Program-made: the position numbers and the translations under genes
The notes under the pieces: generated by a model
What the model saw: only the letters and a program-made list of their open reading frames with translations
Database searches by the model: none
Told to the model about the DNA's origin: nothing
Shown here: piece after piece, positions 17,068-25,959 of the stretch
Layout: each line of letters starts with the position of its first letter
Position numbering within the stretch: position 1 is the first letter of the stretch
Assembly (NCBI RefSeq): GCF_900129725.1
Contig: NZ_FQWQ01000002.1
Span: 124,001 to 188,000 of the forward strand
Length of the DNA: 64,000 bases
Reading direction: 5' to 3'
Origin: Chryseolinea serpens
Lineage (GTDB): Bacteria; Bacteroidota; Bacteroidia; Cytophagales; Cyclobacteriaceae

Positions 17068-17790
17068 ATGAAACGGTTGAGAAAATTTGCCAACAAGCCC
17101 TTCCGCGCACTCACGGAACATTTGAAAGCCGTTCCCGTCAATCATGACATCGAAACCTTGCACCTCGTCCGTATCGACATAAAAAAAGTGAAGGCCGTCC
17201 TGAACCTGATCCATAACGGCAAGAAGAAATTCAGAAGTCATAAACGTTTTCTTCCCTTCCGTGCTATTTTTCGAAAGGCCGATGCCATCCGCCAATCGGA
17301 AGTGCTTACTTCGCTCCTGACAAAGTATCCCGAGGAAGGTCTGCAGCTTCCTCCCACGAAGCACCCGCCGCTGGAAAGTTTTGAATCGAAAGTCCCCAAC
17401 TACTTGCAAACCGTAAAGGCGCAATCCGAAAAACTCAAGCCTTATCTAAAAAAAATCAAGGATCGCGACATCGGTCGTTATCTCAAACATCAATACAAGA
17501 AAATAGAAAGCAAGCTCTATCCTCATCTCGCGTTGAAAGACATTCATAAAACCCGAAAATCCATAAAGGCGGCTTTATTTATTGCCGGGTCCACCGATCA
17601 CTTAAAAAAGAAGAAAGAAAAATTTTACGACACGCTGCAGGAAGCCATCGGCAATCTTCATGACAAACAACTCTTACTGCAGCTGCTAAAGAAAAATGAC
17701 GGCAATCGTCATGAGCACCGCGCTCTCCGCACGGCCTGTGCACACGACATACGCCAAATCCGAAATCTTACCGCCGGTTTCTATGGTTAA
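17068..17790 (+). CDS. CHAD domain protein
   Basis: This 240-residue, very basic helical protein matches the CHAD pattern. The first helical repeat contains ETLHLVRIDIKKVKAVLNLI (residues about 28-47) and the second contains DIHKTRKSIKAALFIAG; both carry the His-x-x-Arg plus Lys array that binds polyanions. CHAD domains bind inorganic polyphosphate and are often found near or targeted to polyphosphate granules; here there is no adjacent CYTH or polyphosphate kinase gene. The start at 17068 (MKRLRKFAN) is preferred to 17020, which would add a proline-rich, non-family extension. The gene is convergent with the encapsulin cargo gene, with 24 bases between stop codons. Confidence 0.8.
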   Translation: MKRLRKFANKPFRALTEHLKAVPVNHDIETLHLVRIDIKKVKAVLNLIHNGKKKFRSHKRFLPFRAIFRKADAIRQSEVLTSLLTKYPEEGLQLPPTKHPPLESFESKVPNYLQTVKAQSEKLKPYLKKIKDRDIGRYLKHQYKKIESKLYPHLALKDIHKTRKSIKAALFIAGSTDHLKKKKEKFYDTLQEAIGNLHDKQLLLQLLKKNDGNRHEHRALRTACAHDIRQIRNLTAGFYG

Positions 17791-17814
17791 CCGCCCATCG
17801 ATGTGATACTTGTC

Positions 17815-19584
17815 TTACCTTCTTTTAGCCGACCTCAATTTATGCAGCACAGCCACCAGGGCGTCGACATCGGCGCAGGTGTTATAAAACGCCAGCGACG
17901 GACGAACGGTGCTCTCCACCCCAAACCTGCGCAAAATTGGCTGCGCACAGTGGTGGCCAGTTCTCACCGCGATGCCCTCCTTATTCAGCGCTTGTCCTAC
18001 TTCATCGTTCGTGTAGCCGTCGAGGACGAACGACATAACACTGGCTTTGTCGGGGGCGGTACCGATCAGGCGCAGGCCTGGAACTTGTCTCAATAAATGC
18101 GTTCCGTAAAGCAAAAGGGCGTGCTCGTATTGGTTGATGAGTTCCATGCCGATGCGGCTCACATAGTCGATGGCGGCGCCAAGCCCCACGGCGTCGGCGA
18201 TGTTGCCTGTGCCGGCTTCGAATCTTCCGGGGGCCTTGTGAAACTCGGTGTGCTCGAAGGTCACATCCTTGATCATGTTGCCTCCACCCTGCCAGGGTTG
18301 CATCTGGTTGAGCAACTCCTCTTTTCCATAGACCGCGCCGATGCCGGTGGGTCCGAATATTTTATGACCGGAGAAAACAAAAAAATCAGGGTTCAACTGT
18401 TGGACGTCAACCCGCATGTGCGACACCGACTGGGCACCGTCGAGCAAAACCTTTGCTCCAGCCGTGTGCGCCATATTGATGATGGTCTGGGCGGGTGTTA
18501 CCGTCCCCAGCGCGTTGGATACGTGCGTGAACGACACCAGCTTGGTCTTGCTGTTGAGCAGCTTGCCGTATTCGTCCAACCGGATCTGGCCATCATCGTC
18601 GACCGGGATCACCCGGATCTTGAAACCCTTCTTTTCGGCGAGCAATTGCCAGGGCACGATGTTGGCGTGGTGTTCGAGGTGACTGAGAATGATCTCGTCG
18701 CCTGCATTCAGATTTTGATCACCCCAGCTTTGGGCCACGAGATTGATCCCCTCGGTGGTGCCGCGGACAAAGATGATCTCGTTGGGCGAGCCTGCGTTGA
18801 GAAAGCGCTGTACTTTTTTGCGTGCGCCTTCAAAAGCATCCGTCGCGCGGGCGGCCAGCTCGTGGGCGGCGCGGTGGATGTTGGAGTTCTCGTGTTCGTA
18901 AAATTCGCTGATGCGGTCGATGACGAGTTTTGGCTTTTGCGTGGTGGCAGCGTTGTCGAGCCAGACCAACGATTTCCCGTTGACCCGTTCTTTTAAAATT
19001 GGAAAGTCGCCTTTCACGCGGTTGATATCGAAGGGTGGTCTCACCATCCCAATCCCACCCGGCACGGGTGACGGTGTGTTGTCATTCAAAAAGTAAAACG
19101 ACGTGGGATGCATTCCGGGAAAAGGACTGACCGGCAGCTGCGGCGTGGCCATAAAGGAATTGATCTGCCGGAGCACCTGGTTCAACTCCTGCTCGAACGG
19201 TTGTTCCGATTGAAAGGGCAACCGATGCGACGACTTGTTTCCCGCCGGTTCTGCGCTGTAGTTTCCGCTCGGATTTTGCAAAGAGGGCGACCGGCCACTG
19301 CCTGCGACCGACTTGGGTATTTCACCATTGTAAAAATGAGGATCGGGCAAACTGGTTTGTGGATCCTTTATGTCAAAACTTTCCGGGTGGTTGATCTGGG
19401 TATTGGAAGCGCCCACATCCGCCGGCGAAAAGTCACTCACCTGGCTTTCGGCAACCGGGTTTGCCTGCGCAAAACGTTGTGCCGATTCCACGGACGGGTC
19501 GCCGGGGGTAGCCTTAAAATATTGATTAGCCAACCGTTCCAGTTCCCGGACGTCGGGTAGATTATCTTGATGTAAATCGTTCAT
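17815..19584 (-). CDS. Family 2A encapsulin cargo protein, cysteine desulfurase (SufS-like)
   Basis: This 589-residue protein has a SufS-type desulfurase domain from about residue 185. The PLP lysine is K408 (FSGHK), a PLP-contacting Asp sits in LLDGAQSVSH (380-389), and the persulfide-forming Cys is C546 in RTGHHCAQP. It removes sulfur from cysteine, giving alanine and an enzyme persulfide. The first about 185 residues are Pro/Ser/Asn/Gln-rich and disordered-looking, with two helical patches (LPDVRELERLANQYF at 9-23 and ELNQVLRQINSFM at 133-145) and PFPGMHPTSFYFLN at 154-167. Such an extension is the known cargo-loading region of desulfurases packaged in family 2A encapsulins. It follows the shell gene by 50 bases on the same strand. 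Confidence 0.95.
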   Translation of the reverse strand: MNDLHQDNLPDVRELERLANQYFKATPGDPSVESAQRFAQANPVAESQVSDFSPADVGASNTQINHPESFDIKDPQTSLPDPHFYNGEIPKSVAGSGRSPSLQNPSGNYSAEPAGNKSSHRLPFQSEQPFEQELNQVLRQINSFMATPQLPVSPFPGMHPTSFYFLNDNTPSPVPGGIGMVRPPFDINRVKGDFPILKERVNGKSLVWLDNAATTQKPKLVIDRISEFYEHENSNIHRAAHELAARATDAFEGARKKVQRFLNAGSPNEIIFVRGTTEGINLVAQSWGDQNLNAGDEIILSHLEHHANIVPWQLLAEKKGFKIRVIPVDDDGQIRLDEYGKLLNSKTKLVSFTHVSNALGTVTPAQTIINMAHTAGAKVLLDGAQSVSHMRVDVQQLNPDFFVFSGHKIFGPTGIGAVYGKEELLNQMQPWQGGGNMIKDVTFEHTEFHKAPGRFEAGTGNIADAVGLGAAIDYVSRIGMELINQYEHALLLYGTHLLRQVPGLRLIGTAPDKASVMSFVLDGYTNDEVGQALNKEGIAVRTGHHCAQPILRRFGVESTVRPSLAFYNTCADVDALVAVLHKLRSAKRR

Positions 19585-19634
19585 GACCGTGTGTTAAGAA
19601 ATAGGACAAACGTCACTTACCAAGGAAAAAATCC

Positions 19635-20555
19635 TCAATACTTGTATTCGTGGTACTTCGTAATGTCCACGTCTTCCAACACGGCGATGGCATCGTCTAC
19701 CAGCACGGCGATGGAGCAATACAGTGCAATCAGGTAAGAGGCGATAGCCTTGTCGTTGATGCCCATGAATCGCACGGATAGTCCCGGTGTTTGTTCGCCG
19801 GGCAGGTTGGGTTGATAGAGGCCCACCACGCCCTGGCGCGCTTCGCCGGTGCGGAGCAAGATAATTTTTGATTTGCCATTGGTGATCGGGAGTTTGTCGC
19901 TCGGGATCAGCGGAATGCCACGCCAGGTGATGAACTGCGAACCAAACAGCGAAACGGTCGGCGGTGGCACACCTCTGCGCGTACACTCACGACCGAAGGC
20001 TGCGATGGTCAGCGGGTGGAGCAGGAAGAAGCCGGGCTCTTTCCACACTTTGGCCAGCAGTTCGTCCAGGTCGTCGGGTGTCGGTGCGCCCGTGCGAGTT
20101 TTGATGGTCTGAGCTGCCGGCGTGCTGCTGATGAGACCGTATTCCTTGTTGTTGATGAGCTCGCTTTCCTGGCGCTCTTTGATCGCCTCGATGGCCAGCC
20201 GGAGTTGTTCACTGATTTGATTGTAGGGTCGGCTATACAGATCGGACACACGTGTGTGCACATCCACCAGGGTGTTGACGGCGCTGAGATTATATTCACG
20301 CGGGTTGGCGTCGTAGTCCACAAACGTGTGGGGAAGCACGTGCTCGTCGCGCGTGGAGCAATCCACTTCGATGTTTTGGGCGTCCTTCACTTTATTGAGA
20401 CGGTACACGCCCGACTCCACGGGAACCCAGCTCATGAGGTGTGTCAACCAGCGCGGCGTGATCGTTCCCATTTGAGGCACGGTGCGGGTGGCTATGGCCA
20501 ATTGTCGTGCGGCTACATCGTCGAGTGCGGTTTGATTTTTGATTTTCTCTGCCAT
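19635..20555 (-). CDS. Family 2A encapsulin nanocompartment shell protein (SrpI-like)
   Basis: This 306-residue HK97-fold shell protein is of the SrpI/family 2A type. Supporting segments are the N-terminal ALDDVAARQLAIATRTVPQM arm, the WLTHLMSWVPVESGVYRLN region, the central domain with GPEAFFLLHP-like KEPGFFLLHPLTIAAFGREC, and the C-terminal part VRFMGINDKAIASYLIALYCS. It self-assembles into a cytoplasmic icosahedral compartment that encloses the desulfurase encoded immediately downstream. Known relatives respond to sulfur limitation and form sulfur or persulfide stores. No serine acetyltransferase or rhodanese gene, which accompany some family 2A loci, is adjacent, so this is a minimal shell-plus-cargo cassette. 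Length and gene order match the described type. Confidence 0.95.
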   Translation of the reverse strand: MAEKIKNQTALDDVAARQLAIATRTVPQMGTITPRWLTHLMSWVPVESGVYRLNKVKDAQNIEVDCSTRDEHVLPHTFVDYDANPREYNLSAVNTLVDVHTRVSDLYSRPYNQISEQLRLAIEAIKERQESELINNKEYGLISSTPAAQTIKTRTGAPTPDDLDELLAKVWKEPGFFLLHPLTIAAFGRECTRRGVPPPTVSLFGSQFITWRGIPLIPSDKLPITNGKSKIILLRTGEARQGVVGLYQPNLPGEQTPGLSVRFMGINDKAIASYLIALYCSIAVLVDDAIAVLEDVDITKYHEYKY

Positions 20556-20976
20556 ATGCTTTTAGATTTTTTTCGGAGGTCTTGCTTTTTTGATTTATAG
20601 AATGTTTTGTTTTTTCAACACTTAGTCTTGCTCTACTGAAATACACACCATCGACCCGGTCAAGGATCGACAAGCATTTTACGGTTGTACGCTCCTGATG
20701 AAAATGTGCGAAACGCACGTTGATCGTCAAGAGACGTTACGAAGAACGATATGAAAATTTGAAGGTGCCCGTCTTCAATAAGATCAAACAGGTGGGACTT
20801 GATCCTGACATTGAAGCGGCGGGAATCAGTATGCACTAATTCTGTAGTAAGGTAATTATTAAATGGTGGATAAAACAAGGGTTTGTTCAAATTCAAATCA
20901 TCGCGTTGAAAAGCAAATCTTTAAGGTGATGGAAAACCTCGTCACCGATTATGAAAAATGGGTTATATTACAATTC
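20556..20976. other. Divergent intergenic region upstream of encapsulin and SMP-30 genes
   Basis: This 421-base stretch carries the promoters for both divergent units. The part next to 20556 is A/T-rich with runs of T, and no palindromic operator is obvious. It also contains the gene remnant at 20626-20839. A 78-codon minus-strand frame (20660-20896) is antisense to that remnant and not credible. Confidence 0.5.
20626..20839 (+). pseudogene. Possible frameshifted gene remnant
   Basis: The plus strand reads TIDPVKDRQAFYGCTLLMKM and onward to THVDR (to 20727). After one extra base near 20728 it continues in a new frame as KRRYEERYENLKVPVFNKIK, then QVGLDPDIEAAGISMH, ending at TAA 20837-20839. 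Both halves look like genuine globular protein sequence and join smoothly if a single base is removed. There is no start codon upstream within the frame. I do not recognise the family. It may be the decayed C-terminus of a lost gene; chance resemblance is possible. Confidence 0.35.
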
Positions 20977-21867
20977 ATGATCACCCCCCGGAGCGCCCCC
21001 ACCCTCGTTATCCCGCACACGTGTTTGCTGGGCGAGGGACCGGTTTGGGATGCCGCGCGAAAGACGGTTTGCTGGGTCGACATTCTCAACGGCGAGGTGC
21101 ATGAATTCTCCACCGTCGCGCAACACCATCGAAAGATCGTTGTGAACGACATGGTGGGCTCCATCGCCTTGTGCAACAATGGCGAATACATCGCGGCCCT
21201 GAAAACCGGGTTGGCCTTTGTCCATAAAGACAGCGGCCGCATCCGGATGCTGCATCACCCCGAAGTGCATTTGCCCGGCAATCGCTTTAACGATGGCAAG
21301 TGCGACCCCGCGGGCAGGTTTTGGGTGGGCACCATGGCCCTGTCCGAAGCGCCCGGTGCCGGCAGTCTCTATATGATCGACAAAAACCTGGCACATACAA
21401 AAAAGATCGGTGGTGTCACGATCTCGAACGGCATGGCGTGGACCGATGATCATCAAACCTTTTATTATATCGACACCCCTACCTATGAAGTGGTGGCCTA
21501 TCGCTATCATCTTCCGTCGGGCGAGATCACGGAGAGAAGTGTCGTTATAAAAATCCCAAAGGAAGATGGCTTTCCGGATGGCATGACCATCGACGCGGAA
21601 GGCATGTTGTGGATCGCACACTGGGACGGTTGGCAGGTAACACGGTGGGATCCGCGCACGGGCGAAAAGCTCTCGCACATCGCCATGCCCGTTGCCCGCG
21701 TCACGTCCTGCACGTTTGGGGGTGAACACTTGCAGGATCTTTATATCACCTCCGCAAAGGTCGGTTTGTCAGAAAAGCAATTGGAGGAGCAGCCGCTGGC
21801 CGGCGGACTCTTCTTGGTAAAAAATGGTGGGCAAGGTGTGCCGACGGTTGTATTCGAATGTCAATAA
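20977..21867 (+). CDS. SMP-30/gluconolactonase/LRE family lactonase
   Basis: This 296-residue six-bladed beta-propeller is of the SMP-30 family. Metal ligands follow the family pattern: E20 in LLGEGPVWD, the Asn in ISNGMAWTDD, and the Asp in GFPDGMTIDAEG; the substrate loop NRFNDGKCDPAGRFWVGTM is intact. Members hydrolyse sugar lactones, such as glucono-, arabino- or fuconolactone, to the acids. The start at 20977 gives the usual short leader before the first blade; in-frame ATGs at 20863 and 20929 are alternatives. Two SDR dehydrogenases follow within 27 and 58 bases, so the three genes probably form an oxidative sugar pathway operon in which the lactone is made and the acid is oxidised further. 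Confidence 0.92.
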   Translation: MITPRSAPTLVIPHTCLLGEGPVWDAARKTVCWVDILNGEVHEFSTVAQHHRKIVVNDMVGSIALCNNGEYIAALKTGLAFVHKDSGRIRMLHHPEVHLPGNRFNDGKCDPAGRFWVGTMALSEAPGAGSLYMIDKNLAHTKKIGGVTISNGMAWTDDHQTFYYIDTPTYEVVAYRYHLPSGEITERSVVIKIPKEDGFPDGMTIDAEGMLWIAHWDGWQVTRWDPRTGEKLSHIAMPVARVTSCTFGGEHLQDLYITSAKVGLSEKQLEEQPLAGGLFLVKNGGQGVPTVVFECQ

Positions 21868-21893
21868 AATATCTCAAATGAACTGCTCATAGT

Positions 21894-22646
21894 ATGGAAC
21901 GATTCAAAAACCAGGTCGCTGTGGTTTCGGGCGGCGCCGAAGGTCTTGGCAAAGGAATTGCCGATCGCCTTGCTTCCGAAGGCGGCACGGTAGCCCTATT
22001 CGACATCAACCAACAGGTTCTGGACAAAACCCTCACCGAATTCAAAGCCAAAGGCCACAACGTCTCCGGTCACCTCGTGGATGTCGCTTCAGAAGATGGG
22101 GTGCGAAAAGCGATGGAAGAAGTGGAAGCCACGTATGGGCAGATCGACATCATGATCAATTGTGCCGGCATTGTCGGCCCCACCAGCACCAACATCACCG
22201 ACTATCCCACGGAAGCCTTCGACAAGATCTACAACATCAATCTTCGCGGTTCATTTTTAATGACCAAGTATGCGCTCATAGCCATGAAGAAAAAAAACTA
22301 CGGACGCATTCTTCTGATGGCATCCATGGCCGGCAAAGAAGGCAATCCGTTCATGGCCGGCTACACCGCGATGAAAGCAGGTGTGATTGGACTGGTGAAA
22401 GGGATCGGGAAAGAATATGCAGAGACGGGCATCACGGTGAACGGGCTGGCTCCCGCCGTCATCAAGACCGCCATGAACGATCAGACGGCCCCGGAACAGC
22501 TCGCCTACATGATCGGCAAGATCCCCATGAAGCGCCTCGGCACCATCGAAGAAGTGGCCAGCATCACGGCCTGGATCGTTTCCAAAGAGGCTAGCTTTAA
22601 CACGGGCTTCCTTTTCGATGTCTCCGGTGGACGCGCAACGTATTGA
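21894..22646 (+). CDS. SDR family NAD(P)-dependent oxidoreductase
   Basis: This 250-residue classical short-chain dehydrogenase has a cofactor loop SGGAEGLGKG (residues 12-21), an Asp at the end of beta-2 (LFDIN) that favours NAD over NADP, a structural NCAG at about 89-92, and the catalytic Ser in LLMASMAG with Tyr and Lys in GYTAMKAG. The C-terminus ends with the typical GGRATY. Related enzymes oxidise sugar acids or reduce 3-oxoacyl substrates. It lies between a lactonase and a second SDR with short gaps, so a role in sugar-acid oxidation is likely, but the exact substrate cannot be inferred. Confidence 0.93.
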   Translation: MERFKNQVAVVSGGAEGLGKGIADRLASEGGTVALFDINQQVLDKTLTEFKAKGHNVSGHLVDVASEDGVRKAMEEVEATYGQIDIMINCAGIVGPTSTNITDYPTEAFDKIYNINLRGSFLMTKYALIAMKKKNYGRILLMASMAGKEGNPFMAGYTAMKAGVIGLVKGIGKEYAETGITVNGLAPAVIKTAMNDQTAPEQLAYMIGKIPMKRLGTIEEVASITAWIVSKEASFNTGFLFDVSGGRATY

Positions 22647-22704
22647 GATCGCGCAACATTCAACACCTTCAAAAAAAATCTCCTAACGCTTCAAAAAAGT
22701 CAGC

Positions 22705-23457
22705 ATGAGAAAAAAAGCAATTGTACTGGGAGCCTCTTCCGGCATTGGAAAAGCAACGGCCCAACGCTTCGCCAAAGAAGGTTGGCAGGTGCTGGGCGCC
22801 GCACCGGAGGCGGCCCTTCTTCAAAACGCGATGAAAGATATGGAAGGGCAAGGCCACCAGACGGTGCTCCTGGATGTCACATCGGATAGCCACATCGATG
22901 CATTGAAAGAACAGGTACAAAAAAACTTTAGCGACTTTGATGTACTGATCAATAGTGTCGGCATCTCGCAGAGCCAGCCATTACTGGGGTCCGACTTCGA
23001 AGCCTGGGACCGGTGTTTGCAAGTCATGCTTTACGGCGCGGTCAAAGTGTGTCGCGCGCTAATTCCGCTCATGAAGGACGGTGGCCGGATCGTTCACATC
23101 ACCTCCATTCACTATGAACGCGTAGCGCCCGGCAGCTCAGCCTATGGCATGGCCAAGGCTGCCATCACACAACTCACACGATCACAAGCCGTGGAGTTCG
23201 CGCCGCGAAATATCCTGGCAAACGCCATCGCCCCGGGATTTATTTTTACACCCATGTCGATCAAAGGCGATGGCAGAAATGAGTTGGAGAGCGAATGGTT
23301 CAAAGAGAATTATGTCAAGCACAATCATCTTCCGCTCAAAAGAGCCGGCCAACCTGAAGAAGTTGCCGGAGTGGCTTATTTTCTCGCGGGACCGGATGCC
23401 TCCTACATCACGGGATCGGTCGTTACTGTGGATGGAGGTTTGACCATCACGTTTTAA
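22705..23457 (+). CDS. SDR family oxidoreductase
   Basis: This 250-residue classical short-chain dehydrogenase has GASSGIGKA at residues 9-17, an Asp-containing LLDVTS segment near residue 56, NSVG in place of the more usual NNAG near residue 87, a catalytic Ser in HITSIHYE, and Tyr/Lys in SSAYGMAKAA. The C-terminal YITGSVVTVDGG is the standard ending. It follows the other SDR by 58 bases on the same strand and is the last gene before the convergent barrel gene at 23503. Two dehydrogenases with a lactonase suggest that one makes the lactone and the other oxidises a downstream acid; which is which is unknown. Confidence 0.93.
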   Translation: MRKKAIVLGASSGIGKATAQRFAKEGWQVLGAAPEAALLQNAMKDMEGQGHQTVLLDVTSDSHIDALKEQVQKNFSDFDVLINSVGISQSQPLLGSDFEAWDRCLQVMLYGAVKVCRALIPLMKDGGRIVHITSIHYERVAPGSSAYGMAKAAITQLTRSQAVEFAPRNILANAIAPGFIFTPMSIKGDGRNELESEWFKENYVKHNHLPLKRAGQPEEVAGVAYFLAGPDASYITGSVVTVDGGLTITF

Positions 23458-23502
23458 CGTGCGCGAAATGCATTAAACCCGTACCCTCAACAAGCTCATC
23501 CA

Positions 23503-25959
23503 TTAATTTTTCCTGATCCTTTCTCTTTCGTCTGTGGATACCGCCCCACGCGAGTCACGGCTTTTCATTTTCGTGTTCCCGAACGTCTTTGTATAGGTGA
23601 TCTTCACGATCCTGTAACTTGCAGACTCCGCCTTGTACGTGTATTCAGCCTTCAATGAGAAAGCCTCTTCGGTAAGCGCTCCAAAAAAACCATTCACGCG
23701 CATGGATTTCAGAAGATCGGTCACGGTCAACTGAAGGCTTCCCCAATTGTGATTCAGGTCCTTTTTCACGCCTGCGTTCAACATACCAAATCCTCTGATC
23801 TTTTTCGACCCTTCATATTGAGATGAATTATACCAACCCGAAACTTCCAATGAAAAATTTGCCGGAAGTGTAAAGGTCTCACTGCCGTTGAGCGTGTAGG
23901 CGAAATACGTTTTCCTCAACTTCTCGGGGGTATGATCGAGCTTGAATTGCCGGAGCCCACCCACCACGCTATAGCTCATGCTCCACCAGTTGTTGACGGT
24001 GAACGGAAGGCTGGCCTGAAAGGTCAGGTTGTTTTGATAGGCCATATTTTGAGGCTGCAGGTACATGAGGTCGCGCGCCGGGCTTTCTTTTTGTTGATAC
24101 AACACGATGGGATGATCGTCGCGGCCGGCCTGCAGGGAGAAAGAATAGCCATTGTAGGTATAACCAATTTTCAAATTGTTGCTGATCGTCGGACGCAACG
24201 AAGGATTGCCCGTGGCCACCGACATCGGGTCATTATAGAACAGGTACGACGTCAGGTCGTTGTAGGAAGGCCGGGTGATGCGCTTCGTGTAGGACAATTG
24301 CAACTCGGCATGATCGTTTAGCCGTCGCGTCAGGAACAGGCTGGGAAAAAGTTTTCCCAGTTTCCGGTCGATGTTGTTTTCTTGTTTGTCGGCGTTGGCA
24401 TGGGTGTGTGAATATTCATAACGCAGTCCCGCGACGAGCCGCACAGCCGGAGTGACTTGTGCCTCCATCGACGAGTAGGCCGCCGCGATGACTTCGCGCA
24501 TGTCCGTGTCGTTGGTATACCGGCCGCTACCCGACCAGGCCCCATCGGTGTAGGTCTCTATTCTCGACAGGCTTGTACTTGCCGTCAATGTTCCTTTGAG
24601 GCCGGCCTCGAATTTTATGGTCTTCCATTGCCGCGCATAATCCGTTTTGAACACGCCCACTTGAATGGGCGAGCGCGCCACGCCGCGCTGCCGGGTTGAA
24701 AAGATGTTGCCGCCGGGTTGCGCCTCGCGTCCCTCGCGGTCCAAAAAGGCGATGTTGATCTCAGTTGGATTTTCATTGCTGTAACGGAGATAGTCCAGGT
24801 CGATGTTTAACTTCTCCCCCTCGCGCAGCGGCTTGTCCAGGTAGAGGTTCGTCACCAGGTTGCCCCAGTTACTTTTTCCGTCGATGGCCGCATGCATGAC
24901 CAGTAGAGAATCGGAAGCGATGATCGTGTAGTTGCCGGAGTTATACGTATGGCGCGGGCCGCGGCTGGTGTTATAAGTAGCGCTGCCTCCGAAGGTTGCC
25001 TTCCGCGCGTTGATATCAAAACCCAGCGTGGCATTGTGATTGTTCGTTATGCTTTTTGTGGTGCTCCCCACATCCACACTCAGCTCCCCGCCAAACGTAG
25101 GCATGTTCTGTGTGCTTTGCGCCACCCAGCCGTCGCGGGCGCGGTTGTGCATAAAAGAATACGATCCATAAAAGTTTGCTCTCCCCGTGTTGTGAGAAAC
25201 GCTGACGCTTCCATTGGCTTTTTCTCCCCAGCCATATCCTCCTGTCGCCGAAAAGGATCCGGTCGTGCCGATCTCCTCGTGTTTCTTTATCACGATATTG
25301 ATCATTCCCGCGGTTCCCTCTGCGTCGTAGCGAGCGGGTGGTGACGTGATCAGTTCAATTTTCTCGATGTCGTTGGCGCTCATGCCGTTTAGCATGGCCA
25401 CGACTTGCGCCATGGGGAGGCGTATGAGTTTGCCGTTGATCATCAGCATGACGCTGCTCTTTCCATTCAAGGCAATACTATTGTTGCGCATGTCCACAAA
25501 CACCCCGGGCGATCGCTCCAATACCTGCAGGGCCGAGCTTCCCTTGGTCATCACGCTGTTTTCAACATTCACTACCGTGCGGTCCACTTCCTGCTGGTAT
25601 AACGGCCGGTCGGCTTGCACAACGATCTCGTCGAGTTGTTGGGAATCTTCTTCCAACACCTGCACGCCGAAATCCCGGGGCGCGTTCGCATCGATCCTGA
25701 ACACGGGAGTGTTGAAAGTCTTATAGCCCACCAAACTGAATCGAAGAAAATAGTCGCCGGCAGCCATGCCATCAATTTTGTATTCTCCCGTTTCGGTGGC
25801 CACGGCCCCTTTCACGAGCGAACTGTCGCCGGCGTTCATCAGCAGGACATTGACAAAAGGGAGGGGTTGCTGATCGGGGGTGGCCACTTTTCCGGACACC
25901 TGACCCTGGGCCTGTTGAAGAAAACAAAGTAACACGAAGGTAAAAAACAGCAGTTTCAT
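23503..25959 (-). CDS. Outer-membrane beta-barrel receptor (TonB-dependent receptor-like)
   Basis: This 818-residue outer-membrane protein has a signal peptide (residues 1-19, ending QQAQGQ), a CarboxypepD_reg-like Ig domain (about 20-105: VSGKVATPDQQPLPFVNVLL), a plug domain (about 115-215: QLDEIVVQADRPLY, ERSPGVFVDM, IEKIELITSPPARYDAEGTAG) and a C-terminal barrel of the OMP_b-brl_3 type. The last residues are basic and not the usual aromatic end. No SusD partner is adjacent, which argues against a classical polysaccharide locus. It is transcribed away from the LytS/LytTR pair at 26254, so that pair may control it. The start at 25959 follows from the signal peptide; the ATG at 26016 would add a non-hydrophobic leader. 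Confidence 0.9.
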   Translation of the reverse strand: MKLLFFTFVLLCFLQQAQGQVSGKVATPDQQPLPFVNVLLMNAGDSSLVKGAVATETGEYKIDGMAAGDYFLRFSLVGYKTFNTPVFRIDANAPRDFGVQVLEEDSQQLDEIVVQADRPLYQQEVDRTVVNVENSVMTKGSSALQVLERSPGVFVDMRNNSIALNGKSSVMLMINGKLIRLPMAQVVAMLNGMSANDIEKIELITSPPARYDAEGTAGMINIVIKKHEEIGTTGSFSATGGYGWGEKANGSVSVSHNTGRANFYGSYSFMHNRARDGWVAQSTQNMPTFGGELSVDVGSTTKSITNNHNATLGFDINARKATFGGSATYNTSRGPRHTYNSGNYTIIASDSLLVMHAAIDGKSNWGNLVTNLYLDKPLREGEKLNIDLDYLRYSNENPTEINIAFLDREGREAQPGGNIFSTRQRGVARSPIQVGVFKTDYARQWKTIKFEAGLKGTLTASTSLSRIETYTDGAWSGSGRYTNDTDMREVIAAAYSSMEAQVTPAVRLVAGLRYEYSHTHANADKQENNIDRKLGKLFPSLFLTRRLNDHAELQLSYTKRITRPSYNDLTSYLFYNDPMSVATGNPSLRPTISNNLKIGYTYNGYSFSLQAGRDDHPIVLYQQKESPARDLMYLQPQNMAYQNNLTFQASLPFTVNNWWSMSYSVVGGLRQFKLDHTPEKLRKTYFAYTLNGSETFTLPANFSLEVSGWYNSSQYEGSKKIRGFGMLNAGVKKDLNHNWGSLQLTVTDLLKSMRVNGFFGALTEEAFSLKAEYTYKAESASYRIVKITYTKTFGNTKMKSRDSRGAVSTDERERIRKN

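Noticed and set aside
17068-19584. CHAD gene considered as a third member of the encapsulin locus
   Set aside because: It is on the opposite strand and convergent with the cargo gene, so co-transcription is impossible and the proximity may be accidental.
20660-20896. 78-codon minus-strand reading frame
   Set aside because: It is antisense to the plus-strand gene remnant and overlaps the upstream region of the lactonase gene; it has no protein signature.
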